Below are positions 10,037-20,651 of a DNA stretch of 64,000 nt, in pieces; position 1 is the first letter of the stretch; every line of letters begins with the position of its first letter. The notes under the pieces are model-generated. The model was not told the origin of the DNA. It was given only the letters and a program-made list of their open reading frames with translations, and did not search any database. Location of the stretch: assembly GCF_900700375.1 (NCBI RefSeq), contig NC_041712.1, forward strand, positions 19,675,280 through 19,739,279, in the 5' to 3' direction. The stretch comes from Denticeps clupeoides. Lineage: Eukaryota; Chordata; Actinopteri; Clupeiformes; Denticipitidae. Both the position numbers and the translations under genes were made by a program.

Positions 10037-10998
10037 GCTGATGGAAACATAAAAAAAAGCCTGTTAGTACAAAACATAAAGCACATTTAAAAGCAAGCAA
10101 TTAACTGAAACGAAATAATTACAAACGGTCACACAATACACAGTAAGAGTTAAAAATAAGTGAATTAAAATGAGCTTTCAGTTGTGTTTTAAAAATGACT
10201 AGTGTTGGTGAGGTCCTGATGAGGAAAGGCAGTTCATTCCACAGTCTAGGAGCAACTACTGCAAAGCCCGTTTTAATCTGGACCTTAGAACCGAACGTAG
10301 CATTTGTTCTGCAGATCTTAGTGTTCTGGTGAAAGCAAGCAGAGTTACAAGATCTGGAGGCATGGAGGTGCTAAGCTATTTAAACATTTAAAAACAGACA
10401 GCAAAATCTTAAATGTGCCACCAATATGGGTGATATGTGATCCCACTTACATGAGACAGTTGGACCAACTGCAGTCGGTCAATCAGAGATCCACCATCAC
10501 CTACGTACAGGATATTACAATTGTCCAAATGAGATATATATTTTGGACAATTGAATATCAAATTAAGACTGTAAAATCTGCCAGGACCCCCAAAACCTTT
10601 GTGATTAAAGATGATTACAAATCAACATAAACTAATAACCTGTACATGTACAATGTAACAATTTAGATGTCTGTGTCTCTGTTGCTTTATCTGCAGCCAA
10701 AATGTGTGAAGTATACAAGTTTCGGAGTTCTAACCTTAATTGCAGTGTAGTGTTCAGATCACAGCGGAGATCTGCTCTAGCACAACTGGAGACCTGGCTT
10801 AAGTAAAATGTTCATCATGCCTATTCAATTACATGGGGAGGGGCTCATTGCATCCACTGTGCTCTCATGTATTCTCCTATGTATTCCCCAAAAGTATGAA
10901 CTGATTTTTTTAACCCTTTAATTGTTTGATGAAGTTATACCATAACATTTCAGGTGTTTTACTTAAAAATGGCTCCTTGTATTTTATACTTGGTATTT
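10037..10998. other. Spacer with an unassigned interspersed repeat
   Basis: Bases about 10165-10560 look like a worn repeat (phrases such as ggcagttcattccacagtct and gcagagttacaagatctgg recur in many teleost genomes), probably a LINE-derived fragment. The rest is unassigned non-coding DNA. No gene is seen. Confidence 0.4.
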
Positions 10999-11115
10999 CT
11001 TGATACCCAGGCCGCACATTGGAGCAGTGGTTAACGTGGCCTCACACCTCCAAGGTTGTGAGTTTGAATCCAAGCTCAGACCGTGTGTGTGCAGCATTTG
11101 CTCTCCCCATTCTGA
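10999..11115 (+). repeat. tRNA-like SINE fragment
   Basis: The pieces gagcagtggttaacgtggcc and gttgtgagtttgaatccaag resemble pol III A and B boxes, and the downstream gcatttgctctccccat resembles the body of a common fish SINE. It is truncated. The tail of a similar element may be the fragment at 52035-52175. Confidence 0.5.
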
Positions 11116-11548
11116 CATAGGTTGCCAAAGGTATATAAAGTCTGTAGGTGAATATGTGCTCTTCAGTGTGCAGGCACACTGCCCTGGGTGAAACCAAATA
11201 ATTTTCACACAGAATTTACTGAAGTTAGGTTTATATATTAACGAAATTTGAATTCACCAAATCAAGCACATTTTTCTTGTAAGATGGCAAAATTTAGGTC
11301 CATCAAGTTATTAAGATCCCCTGCTTTGTATCTGGACTGTGACATTGCCCTCACAGACAAGGACTACCACCAGGTGGCCAAATGGCCTGGGGTGCCAGAG
11401 GGGGGGAATGTTGTGGGGGGTGGAAGACCACTGTATTCATACATTATTCTAATTGGGGGTTGTTTTTAGACAAAGTAAAACCAACAAAGGACAGTCTGAT
11501 TGGTCTGTGGCAACCTTTTGTGACCCCAGGCCCTGTGGCTACCTGGTT
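11116..11548. other. Non-coding flank of the young LTR element
   Basis: No gene is seen. The segment around 11330-11550 reads as non-repetitive to me and carries the left target duplication ATAGT at 11549-11553. Confidence 0.4.
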
Positions 11549-11553
11549 ATAGT

Positions 11554-11877
11554 TGTCAGGATTGCCTGCAGCTGGGCTCCACACCGGAAGCCAATCCTGA
11601 CGCCCCATAAATGCCGGAAGTTTCTGCCCGTTCGGGGTCGCTGGCATTTTCGTGAACTCGCTGCACGAACTTGACCTAGTTTTGTTTTCATGTGTTTTGA
11701 GTTCTGGCAATCGCCACACGCCTACGGGTTTGTTTCAGTTCATTATTTACGTTAAACTGTTTTCGGCCACCGCGCCATTGTTTCTTTGTATTTCGTTATT
11801 GTTTGTTATAATAAAACCCCCTTCCCAGCATGTCAGACCTCTGCGCTTCCTTCCCTCGTAAGTCCGTAGACGTGACA
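11554..11877 (+). repeat. 5' LTR of the family A element
   Basis: The repeat is 324 bp with TG...CA ends. A possible TATA-like ataaatgcc lies near 11606 and an aataaaa polyadenylation signal near 11811. It is the same in sequence as 14637-14960. Confidence 0.9.
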
Positions 11878-14757
11878 GAATGCCAGCGACCCCCCCAAAA
11901 GCGCAGAGGTGGAAAGCAGAGGAGAAGAAACGCCGCGAAGGACGCAGCCCGGCGCGGCGAACGCGGACGGCAGGGGAGAGACGCGCCGCCCGTTCTGGTG
12001 GAGCGTTTTCTCCCCGAGAAGCCGTGGTACGCGGCGCCGCGTGATGACGTCACCCCCGGGAAACTCCGCGAAACCCGGAAGCGACAACGTCGGCGGGTGA
12101 GTGGGCGGAGCGAGGACGTTGGCGTCGGCAGCAGCGAGGAAGTGACGTGGGCAGCGAGCGCAGAAGATGCGACCCCCACGATCTTCGCCATGTCGAGCCA
12201 AGAACTCTGCGCTCTGCTGGCAAGGCTCCCTGTGGACTGGGACGACACGGACGACGACGAGAGCACGGGAGACGAGAGTTGGGCTCCGCCCATCGCGCCA
12301 GTCTGCGATCGTCGCAAGGTCCGTGGGGACCCACGTCACTTCCAGGGGGGTGAGAAGCGGCAACAACGGCGGCGTTCCTCCAGCGAGGAGGTGGGCAGCC
12401 TCCAGCCCGAATGGCCAGAGTACTGCCCATGGGAGCTTATCGCGCCATGGGTCCAGGATGTCCGCAGGGTGGACGACCCTTGGAGTCACCGGTGGGAGGA
12501 CACGGATGACGAAAGCGATGATGACGTGGATTTTCGGTGGGCGGTCGTTGCCGGGATGGCTCCGCCCAGCGTGCGCGTCCGAGATCATCGCGGCGTCAGT
12601 GATGACCCATGTGACTTCCAGGGGTACGAGGTGGACACGGACGACGACCAGGATGACGCCGTTTGGGCAGTCGGTGCCGGGATTGCTCCGCCCATCGCGC
12701 CCATCCAGGATCGTCACGAGGTCCGTGGAAACCCACGTCCCTCCCAGCAGTGTGAGGAAAGCTGGTGGAAGAGGGCGACGGGAGGTCGCCAGCCAGCAAC
12801 TGCGCTGCCGGGACTGCCTCGCAGGGAATCCTCCATTCCTGCTCCAGTCGCCGACCCGCCTTCCCTCTGCCCGGACGTTCCCCAGCGAAATGGCAGCGCA
12901 GCACCAGCGCCCACACCTGCTGGAGAAGACGTCCACCCCCCTCCACACCACACACCTACCACCATCTCCAGCGCCGTGCCCAGCCCCGTGTGGGACAGCC
13001 CAATTGTCCCGGGACCCTTCAGTGGGGCAGCAGACACTGATAAGACCACCACCATCCTCTCGTGTCTGCTTGGGTCAGCATGGGGCTGGAGCGCAGCCCT
13101 CTGGCAGCAGGGAGAGACAGACAGCAGTTTTCGGGACTTCCAGCAGAGACTGAGGGCGGAGTTTGATCGGCCAGAGCCTGAGCCAGGGATCGAACTCTGC
13201 CCCTCCACCACATCCAGCGCCAGTCAGGATCCGGGGCAAGAAGACCAAGCACTGGCGGGCGACGAGAAGGTTGCGCCTCCCGAGATCCTGGCTGTGCCCC
13301 CTGAGGAGGTCCCGGAGTGCTCAGAGAGGGAACTAGATGACCCTCTCTTCTGTCTGTCTCTGTCTGTGTGTGTGTGCGTGGCATATGTGTCCGTATGTCG
13401 CCCCCACTTCCCCTCTTTGTGTCCACCAGATGGCGACCCAGCCGCGGAGCCGAACCCCAGGGAGGGAGTTCCCAACCTGACTGCACCGGTCCAAGGCGAG
13501 GTGGACGAGCCCCAAGGTACCCCTAAGTCCAGCCGGGGGGGGTGCTCCCCCAAAGAATTTTTTGGGGGGGTGCAGTTCGGGTTGGGGACTCCTCCTGAGG
13601 GGAGGGGAGGTGGGGAAGCGATGGAGCTGGGTCCTCCGGTAGCCAGTGAGGAGGGCGGGCCAGGCATGGGCCTGCGTCTGCCTCCAGAGGGGTGGAGCGC
13701 CATAGAGCCCCCGGGTAGGCATGAGGACCCAGCTGGGACAGGCAGGAAGAGGGCCTGCTTGTCCCAAAGGACGCAGAAGGGGCTAGCCGGATGGTCTGGC
13801 AATGCCCCCCCCTTGGCACCAGGGCCGTGCAGCGAGAGGGGCTGCATAATCCCAGAAGGCACCAGCCTGGGGTGCCTGGAACAGTCGCCAGAGGCTCTGG
13901 GACAATCTCCCTGCGCGGTGCAGGGGGTGACACAAGACGTGTCAGAGGGGACATGTGGAGACAGGGCCCACACGTACCCAGATGGATCGGCCCTGATTAT
14001 TGTGTGCAGGTACGAGAGTCCGGGGCCGCCATGCGGGACCACGCCGGGGAGCCAGGCCGAGGGTCCGGGGCCGCCATGCGGGACCACGCCGGGGAGCCAG
14101 GCCGAGGGTCCGGGGCCGCCATGCGGGACCACGCCGGGGAGCCAGGCCGAGGGTCCGGGGCCGCCAAGCGGGACCACGCCGGGGAGCCAGGCCGAGGGTC
14201 CGGGGCCGCCAAGCGGGACCACGCCGGGGAGCCAGCCCGAGGGACCGGGGCCGCCACGCCTGACCACGCCGGGGGGCCAGCCCGAGGGACCGGGGCCGCC
14301 ACGCCTGACCACGCCGGGGGGCCAGCCCGAGGGACCGGGGCCGCCACGCCTGACCACGCCGGGGAGCCAGCCCGAGGGACCGGGGCCGCCACGCCTGACC
14401 ACGCCGGGGAGCCAGCCCGAGGGACCGGGGCCGCCACGCCTGACCACGCCGGGGAGCCAGCCCGAGGGACCGGGGCCGCCACGCCTGACCACGCCGGGGA
14501 GCCAGCCCGAGGGACCGGGTCCACCAAGGGGAGGATACAGCAGGGCAGGAGCCCTGTGGTTGCCGCCGTCCGCCCCGCCGCCTCCACTGATGGTACTGTT
14601 GGGGCTCCGAGGACGTAGCCCTTGGAGGGGGGGCTCTGTCAGGATTGCCTGCAGCTGGGCTCCACACCGGAAGCCAATCCTGACGCCCCATAAATGCCGG
14701 AAGTTTCTGCCCGTTCGGGGTCGCTGGCATTTTCGTGAACTCGCTGCACGAACTTGA
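11830..14757 (+). CDS. Long Gag-like reading frame of the family A element
   Basis: An open frame of 975 codons runs from the end of the 5' LTR into the 3' LTR. In order it has a basic N-terminus (RRGGKQRRRN), several imperfect acidic units of about 45 residues containing DTDDD and a DP..FQG box (about residues 138-310), a proline-rich stretch, a segment with WSAALWQQ and LRAEFDRP that resembles part of a Gypsy Gag capsid, a cysteine/serine-rich run, and eleven 15-residue repeats (PGPP..TTPG.QPE) near the C-terminus. Long frames in other registers come from the 45-bp repeat and GC bias. Whether it is translated is unknown. It is listed as part of a fossil element. Confidence 0.45.
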   Translation: MSDLCASFPRKSVDVTECQRPPQKRRGGKQRRRNAAKDAARRGERGRQGRDAPPVLVERFLPEKPWYAAPRDDVTPGKLRETRKRQRRRVSGRSEDVGVGSSEEVTWAASAEDATPTIFAMSSQELCALLARLPVDWDDTDDDESTGDESWAPPIAPVCDRRKVRGDPRHFQGGEKRQQRRRSSSEEVGSLQPEWPEYCPWELIAPWVQDVRRVDDPWSHRWEDTDDESDDDVDFRWAVVAGMAPPSVRVRDHRGVSDDPCDFQGYEVDTDDDQDDAVWAVGAGIAPPIAPIQDRHEVRGNPRPSQQCEESWWKRATGGRQPATALPGLPRRESSIPAPVADPPSLCPDVPQRNGSAAPAPTPAGEDVHPPPHHTPTTISSAVPSPVWDSPIVPGPFSGAADTDKTTTILSCLLGSAWGWSAALWQQGETDSSFRDFQQRLRAEFDRPEPEPGIELCPSTTSSASQDPGQEDQALAGDEKVAPPEILAVPPEEVPECSERELDDPLFCLSLSVCVCVAYVSVCRPHFPSLCPPDGDPAAEPNPREGVPNLTAPVQGEVDEPQGTPKSSRGGCSPKEFFGGVQFGLGTPPEGRGGGEAMELGPPVASEEGGPGMGLRLPPEGWSAIEPPGRHEDPAGTGRKRACLSQRTQKGLAGWSGNAPPLAPGPCSERGCIIPEGTSLGCLEQSPEALGQSPCAVQGVTQDVSEGTCGDRAHTYPDGSALIIVCRYESPGPPCGTTPGSQAEGPGPPCGTTPGSQAEGPGPPCGTTPGSQAEGPGPPSGTTPGSQAEGPGPPSGTTPGSQPEGPGPPRLTTPGGQPEGPGPPRLTTPGGQPEGPGPPRLTTPGSQPEGPGPPRLTTPGSQPEGPGPPRLTTPGSQPEGPGPPRLTTPGSQPEGPGPPRGGYSRAGALWLPPSAPPPPLMVLLGLRGRSPWRGGSVRIACSWAPHRKPILTPHKCRKFLPVRGRWHFRELAART
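14013..14519 (+). repeat. 45-bp minisatellite, about 11 copies
   Basis: The unit is 45 bp (gggtccggggccgcc followed by a variable triplet pair, then gaccacgccggggagccag). Eleven units can be counted, falling into successive variants (three with CGT, two with SGT, six with RLT at the protein level), which records stepwise local duplication. Because 45 is divisible by three, several frames on both strands stay open. Confidence 0.9.
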
Positions 14758-14960
14758 CCTAGTTTTGTTTTCATGTGTTTTGAGTTCTGGCAATCGCCAC
14801 ACGCCTACGGGTTTGTTTCAGTTCATTATTTACGTTAAACTGTTTTCGGCCACCGCGCCATTGTTTCTTTGTATTTCGTTATTGTTTGTTATAATAAAAC
14901 CCCCTTCCCAGCATGTCAGACCTCTGCGCTTCCTTCCCTCGTAAGTCCGTAGACGTGACA
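14637..14960 (+). repeat. 3' LTR of the family A element
   Basis: This LTR shows no difference from the 5' LTR on reading and is followed directly by the target duplication ATAGT. Confidence 0.9.
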
Positions 14961-15069
14961 ATAGTCCTTGTTTGTTAGGAGAAGGCCTAAGAAGTAGGGG
15001 GTCTTAATTAATTTAACTAAGTATTGAAGTGTAATTACAAGCATTTCATAACTTTCAAAGGCTTTTGTT

Positions 15070-15142
15070 GACAGATCGGGATTCGAACCAGCAACCTTAT
15101 TGATTACAGGGCCGCTTCCTTAACCGCTAGGCCACCACTGCC
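15070..15142 (-). repeat. tRNA-derived SINE (type S), 5' fragment
   Basis: The reverse strand carries the A box (tggcctagcggttaagga) and B box (ggttgctggttcgaatccc) of the same SINE as at 5601, cut off soon after the tRNA part. Confidence 0.8.
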
Positions 15143-16130
15143 TGTCATCCACCAAAACGCATACTGGGGTGTGATATGCATCTTTTCGTTCTGCTTACCT
15201 GTTCCCCCCAGTGACCCATGGAAAGCTCTCAGTCCCCAGAGGTGAAATGGCAGGTGGCTGTCTGAAGCCAACCAGAGCTGTTTGAGTGAGGGTGTAGGCC
15301 GTCAGCAAGCTGGTTGCAGCCCTCAAGAACATTTCAGCACCAAGACGCAGTGGTTTTGTTTCATATTTTTGGACATAAAAAATAAAGACATTTCTCACCA
15401 CTAGAGTTTGAGGGTGCATGGGCAGACATCATGGGTTCGGATCCATCGGCGCGAGAGGAGGCGAGCACCGTGAAAGCAGGGGTTAGGGATGATGTTTGTA
15501 GAGCTTGGCTGAGGGAGGCGCAGGTGAGGAAGTTATGGGGCGAGTGGATGGGTTAAGTTACAGGGCACGGTGGGTAAGGGGAGTGGGGAATGATCCAGGG
15601 TCTAGGGGAAGTGGTAAACGGCAGTGGGCCAAAAAGAGCAGCCAGGTCTTGTAATCGTTTAGTCAGGCAAAGGGTCACAGGTCAATAACTCAATGGCTTG
15701 GTAAAGGTCTAGCATCAGAGAAATAACACACTGAGCGAGCTGCCTCATCCTTCTTTGTTTCTGGGTCGCTGTTGCCTGTCGTTGCACATGCCCTCTAGTG
15801 GTTGGGTGGTGTGACTGCAACTGTGACAACATTCTTTCTTTGGTTTAATGTAATGTAATAATGTAATATCAATACCACATTATGTGGCCTGAATGTAAAA
15901 CACATGCATGTCATTTGGTCTCCTTAATAGTACAGGAATGAGGATCATAGACAGCTCCTCTTTAATAAAGCACAATTTATTAAGGCAATAACTACATAGA
16001 ATTAATCCATAAGATATGTGTTATAAGAGTTAATATAGATGACATATAGAAATTTTACAAATTGCAAAAAGCAGTAAATCAGAAAAAAACAACTGGTATA
16101 AAATTGTTACCGTATGCTGGCATGCAGGGT
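15143..16130. other. Spacer between the young LTR element and OR-6
   Basis: No gene is seen. Short frames here (for example 15195-15419 on the minus strand) have no recognisable content. The GC-rich stretch at about 15440-15620 is unassigned. Confidence 0.45.
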
Positions 16131-17117
16131 TTAAGTGGCAATAGCAGCAATTGGCTTTTGTGTTGTTGTTTCTTCAACTGGCTGTTGCCTCCTGAGCCAC
16201 TTGGCCAAAACTTGACGAATTTCCTTGGTTCTGATGCAGTAGATAAAAGGGTTAATGAGGGGTGGAAAGAGGCTGTAGAAGAGAATGAGAATGATGCGAA
16301 AATCTGTGCTCATTTTAATGTTGATCAAACTGGCGAGGTACACAAAGGAACGAGGCACAAAATAGATAACGATGATGCTTAGTTGGGCACTGCATGTGGA
16401 GAACATCTTGAGGCGGCCCTGCATATTGGCTATTCTTACCACTGTCACGATGATTTGAGTGTAAGTGTAGACAATGAATGAGAGAGGAAACAACAGCACA
16501 AAGAGGGCGACTGCTACTGCCACCATGCGCTGAAGGCTGTGGTCAGCGCATGCAAGGTTGGTGATGGAGATTTGGTCGCAGTAGCAATGGACAATCAGGT
16601 TTGGCCCGCAGTAGGGCAGCTGATAGGCATGAACTGTGGTGATGGTTGGGGCAACCATGGCCACAACCCAAGCTACAATGTTGAGAAGAGACACCATACG
16701 ACTTGTGATGAGAACTGGATATCTGAACGGGTAGCATATGGCCACATATCGGTCGAGAGCCATGATCATCATAATCAATGAGTTCAGCGTGCCAAAGTAA
16801 TGGATGAGCTGCTTCTGCATGAAGCACACATGGAAGGGTGTCGCTCCGGAATTAAACCAGTACTTGGCTATGATTTTTGGCAAAGCCACAGTACAGAATC
16901 CTATGTCAGACAAAGCCAGGCTTAACATGATTATGTACATTGGTTTTTTGAGGCTCTGCTCTCTAACATACAATAACAACAACAGAGAGTTCCCCACAAC
17001 TGTTGTAATGTAGATCATGAACAAGGACATAGAGACAAGACCATAGTATTCAGCCTGAAGTCCTGGGAAGCCTACGATTATAAATTGTGTGATTGTTGTC
17101 CTGTTTCCCTGCAACAC
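16131..17117 (-). CDS. Olfactory receptor, subfamily 1, with GTG at the usual start (OR-6)
   Basis: The 328-codon frame encodes a complete receptor: NRT glycosylation site (residues 5-7), KPMYIIM, MALDRYVAIC (DRY 122-124), loop cysteines in CGPNLIVHCYC, KMFSTCSAQL and FPPLINPFIYC. The codon that aligns with the ATG of its relatives is GTG (17115-17117), after a likely splice acceptor (ttcccag). The next in-frame ATG is at about residue 30, inside TM1. Either an upstream exon supplies the initiator, or translation starts inefficiently or late, or this is a recently inactivated gene. The rest of the frame shows no decay, which argues for function. OR-6 is as divergent from OR-2 as OR-5 is. Confidence 0.85.
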   Translation of the reverse strand: MLQGNRTTITQFIIVGFPGLQAEYYGLVSMSLFMIYITTVVGNSLLLLLYVREQSLKKPMYIIMLSLALSDIGFCTVALPKIIAKYWFNSGATPFHVCFMQKQLIHYFGTLNSLIMMIMALDRYVAICYPFRYPVLITSRMVSLLNIVAWVVAMVAPTITTVHAYQLPYCGPNLIVHCYCDQISITNLACADHSLQRMVAVAVALFVLLFPLSFIVYTYTQIIVTVVRIANMQGRLKMFSTCSAQLSIIVIYFVPRSFVYLASLINIKMSTDFRIILILFYSLFPPLINPFIYCIRTKEIRQVLAKWLRRQQPVEETTTQKPIAAIAT

Positions 17118-17557
17118 ACTGGGAAATTGTTGTAATGTTATTAAGTGATTGTTACAAATACAAAGCTACAGTTAAATTTAAGGTTAAACACTGTTCACAT
17201 CGCAAACAGTAAAATACAATACTTTATATATTAAGGTGCCAATGTGTTGTATATATTAAAATACAGATAACAGTCAAAAAGAAGTACCTTAAATCGTCTG
17301 TTATCATCTTGAACAAGAGAATGACTGAATGTTGCTGCTGAATATCTGACTTAAATAGGTTGTGATCAACACCAAAAGTCCACTGGGTGTGCATCCCTGG
17401 GTGTCTAATTATTTTAACTTAGTCTAGTAAAAATAATAATACAAAAAATACTTTTGAATATAGCAATACAAAAGGTGATGGGGGGCAGCACCTCAAATCA
17501 CAAGCCTGACTCATGCAGTCACAATGGAGGTGGAGAAAATGTATGTTCTCTGAGATG
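17118..17557. other. Upstream flank of OR-6
   Basis: AT-rich non-coding DNA. It may hold the OR-6 promoter and 5' exon, but I cannot place them. Confidence 0.5.
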
Positions 17558-17955
17558 CAGCGCATCCGGAAAGTTTTCACAGTGCATTACTTTTCCCACA
17601 TTTTGTTATGTTACAGTCTTATTCCAAAATGGATTAAATTATTTTTCCCCTCAGAATTCTACACACAACACATTATAATGACAACAAGAAAAAGAGTAGT
17701 TGAGGTTTTGGCAAATTTATTTTTAAAAAATCTGAGAAAACACATGTATATAAGTATTCACAGCATTTGCCATGAAGCTCAAAATTAAGCTCAAATTCAC
17801 CCGATCATCCTTGAGAAGTTTCTGCATCTCAATTGGAGTCCACCTGTGGAAAAAACAGTTGATTGAAAAGTGTAACAGAGAGGGACTTCGTTTCCAGGGT
17901 AGACACCAATCAGGGTATATGTCAGTGCAGGGTTGGTATTGATTTGTCCAGAAAA
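17558..17955. mobile_element. Tc1/mariner-like DNA transposon, end fragment
   Basis: The terminal motif cagcgcatccggaaagtttt and following phrases (cacattttgttatgttacag, tggagtccacctgtgg) match the terminal region of a widespread teleost Tc1-like element as I know it. Only one end is present; the transposase is missing and the segment runs into a family A fossil at about 17965. Confidence 0.8.
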
Positions 17956-17964
17956 AAAATTGTA

Positions 17965-19015
17965 TTTTAAGTTCTGGCAATCGCTTTAGTTATTCCCCTT
18001 TATTTACCGTTCTTGGCCACCAAGCCGCTTTTATTTGTATTTATTGTTTATTTATAATAAAAACCCTGCCCGACACGCCGCCCATTCTAGTGGAGCGGTT
18101 TCTCCCCAATGAGCCATGGCACATGGCGCCACGCGACGACGTCACCCCCGGGAGAATCCGCGAAACCCAGAAGCGAAAACGTCGGCGGGTGAGTGGGCGG
18201 AGCGAAGACGGTGGCGTCGGCAGCAGCGAGGAAGTGACGTGGGCAGAGAGCGCAGAGGATGCGACCCCCACGATCTTCGCCATGTCGAGCCAGGAACTCT
18301 GTGCTCTGCTGGCAAGGCTCCCCATGGACTGGGACGACACGGACGACGATGATGACGAGAGCATAGGAGATGCGAGTTGGGCTCCGCCCATTGTGCCCAT
18401 CCATGATCGTCGCGAGGTCCATGGGGATCCACATCACTTCCAGGGGGATAAGCGACTCCAGCGAGGAGGTGGGCAGGCTCCAGCCCGAATGGCAAGAGAA
18501 CTGTCCATGGGAGCAGATCACGCCATGGGTCCAGGATGTCTGCAGGGTGGACGACCCTCGGAGTCACTGGTGGGAGGACGCGGATGACGAAAGTGGTGTT
18601 GATGTGAATTTTCTTTGGGCGGTCGGTGCCGGGATGGCTCCACCCATTGCGTGCGTCCGAGATCATCGCGACATCCATGAAGACCCAGGTGACTTCCGGG
18701 GGTATGAGGAAGACGAGGGAGAGACGGATGACGAAAGTGACGAAGACAGTGTGCCCGTCCCAGATCGTCGCAAGGTCCGTGGAGACCCACGTCCCTCCCA
18801 GCAGTGTGTGGACAGCTGGTGGAAGAGAGCGACGGGAGGTCGCCAGCCAGCAACTGCGCTGCTGGGACTGCCTCGTAGGGAATCCTCCATTCCAGCTCCG
18901 GTCGCCGACCCGCCTTCCCTCTGCCCGAACGTTCCCCAGCAGAATGGCAGCGCAGCACCAGCGCCCATGCCTGCTGGAGAAGACGTCCACCCCCCTCCAC
19001 GCCACAGGTTCTGGC
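17965..19015 (+). mobile_element. Family A Gypsy-like element, truncated copy
   Basis: The end of an LTR (from gttctggcaatcgc) joins interior sequence parallel to 12000-12950 of the young element, including the DTDDD repeats and the atcttcgccatgtcgagcca segment. It lacks the start of the LTR and the 45-bp array, so it is broken and clearly older than the copy at 11554. Confidence 0.85.
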
Positions 19016-20440
19016 GTCATTTCTGGAGGAAACTCGGGTGTCGCTTAGTCTATCATCCGGTTACCATCCCCAAACAAACGGCCAAACTGAGTGAATTAAC
19101 CAGGGGTAAAAACCTACCTCCAGTGCTACTGTTCAACCTGACCCACATCCTGGTCCTGACAACTCCTCCTGGCACAGCTTGCCCGGAATCAACACAGCTC
19201 TCAAAGCATGTATCGGTCATCAGCCCACCTGGTTCTCCAAGGCCATCACAGACAGACTGGTATCCTACGTCAACAACCGCCTTGACAACTTGTCCTACAC
19301 TACCACCCGGGGGATAGTGTTAGGGTGTCAACCAGGGGTCTTCCTATGCCATACAACCCCAGAAAGCTAGGGCTGTGCTTCATAGGACTCTTGCAGATCA
19401 CATGACATGTCGACCCCATGGTGTACCAGGTGGTGATTCCCTGGACCATGCGTGTCAACCTGGTGTTTTACATCTCACATCTCCAGAAGGCCCGGCCTTT
19501 TCCCATGGTGTAGTCCCCTCCATCTCGTCTCAAATCTCTGCATCTCATAGACGTATATAAAGTGCCACTTTCTCTATGTGCGAGGGAGAGGGCACGGCCT
19601 GGAATGTATGGTTAATTGTGAGGTGTAAGGACTGGAGGCCAGGTCCTGGGTTCCCTACTGTGATATTCTGAACCCTGCCCTGATCTCGACCTCCCAGGCA
19701 CATCAGGTGGCGGCAGGGGGGTCCTGTCATGGCCGCGATCCGGAAACAGATGAGAACCAGGTCAGTGCTCTGAAAAAAAGCCGAGAGGCCATCTTGGGTG
19801 CTGCCCGCTCATTGAGATATTTTTCTTTAATGCTAGCCTTCCTAAACCTGATTGCCTTATTGAATCTTGACCGCTTGCCTGTATACTGATCACTCTAGCC
19901 TGCTCCTTTCAATTTCCCTCTCCTACATGGTATGCTTCTATTCACTCATTCTTCTGCCACCAGGACCCCTGGTGGTCCTGGCCCAGCCAAGATCCATGCC
20001 ATGTTTTTAACATTACCCCAAGCGTGACAGACTACCGTGGGGTCGAGAGGCCCGGGCCTGAAGCCGCCAGTGCAGGACAGCCATCACTCGTCCTTATGCC
20101 CCCCCCCCCCCCCACCTTTCATGGACCGTGTTGTGGGGCACTCCCAGAGGTTGTGCCTTTGAAGGGGGGTACTGTCATTATCCGGTCCGGCAGGGGAGAC
20201 TCGGGGCCCGGACTTCGGACCGTAGTTTCATGTTAGTCTTGTGCAATGTTCCCTGATTGTGTTCACCTGTGCATAATTATAGAAGTGTATAAAGCAATCC
20301 TGTTCATGTCTGTTCGCCGTCAGGTCATTGCGTGGTGTGTGGTGATGTTCCCTTGTTGCGTGCATTCTGTATTAAACCCCTGTCCTGTGACGTCGTGCGT
20401 ATGCGTCCTCCTTCCTCACCATGTCCAGCCCTTTGTGACA
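19016..20440 (+). mobile_element. Ty3/Gypsy remnants with two 3' LTRs (families D and B)
   Basis: The left part carries a short integrase-like stretch near 19010-19100. An LTR-like block starts with TGTCATGGCC at 19725, after a purine tract, and ends near 19965; it recurs at 25370-25615. A second LTR (20173-20440, TGTCATTATCC...TGTGACA) follows the purine tract gaaggggggtac and belongs to family B. The segment is a patchwork of at least two Gypsy-type fossils with multiple breaks. Part of it is repeated at 25241-25615. Confidence 0.7.
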
Positions 20441-20651
20441 ATTACATATAGTATCTACTCTAGGCATTTTTTCCCTGGCTGGTGTATGGGGCAAGGCAGT
20501 ACATGCAGGCAGTACAATTTAACAGACTATTTTTACTTTTATCAGCTAAGAAGCCTTTGGGGTGTTGGGGATCAAGAAGATGTTGTTTGCTTTCAAAGAT
20601 GTTGTTTGCTTTCAGCAGAATGGAACACAGAATTTTTGGAATGTGACTGTT

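Larger units (their letters stand above)
11554..14960 (+). mobile_element. LTR retrotransposon, Gypsy-like family A, both LTRs present, non-autonomous
   Basis: Two 324-bp LTRs (11554-11877 and 14637-14960; TGTCAGGATTG...GTGACA) look identical, and the element is flanked by the 5-bp target duplication ATAGT (11549-11553 and 14961-14965). A purine-rich tract (ggagggggggct) lies just before the 3' LTR. The interior holds one long frame with an acidic repeat region, a stretch resembling a Ty3/Gypsy Gag capsid segment, and a 45-bp tandem array. I see no protease, reverse transcriptase or integrase, so any movement would have depended on another element. Its ends look whole. Identical LTRs mean a recent insertion, the youngest element in the window. 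Confidence 0.9.

Noticed and set aside
13224-14774. A 516-codon open frame on the minus strand across the family A element, and similar long frames in other registers
   Set aside because: It is produced by the 45-bp repeat (a multiple of three) and by GC-rich, stop-poor sequence. Only the plus-strand frame runs through the acidic repeats and the Gag-like stretch in a consistent way.
13942-14802. A 286-codon minus-strand frame made mostly of LGLAPRRGQAWRPRS repeats
   Set aside because: This is the same minisatellite read backward; no start context or family similarity.
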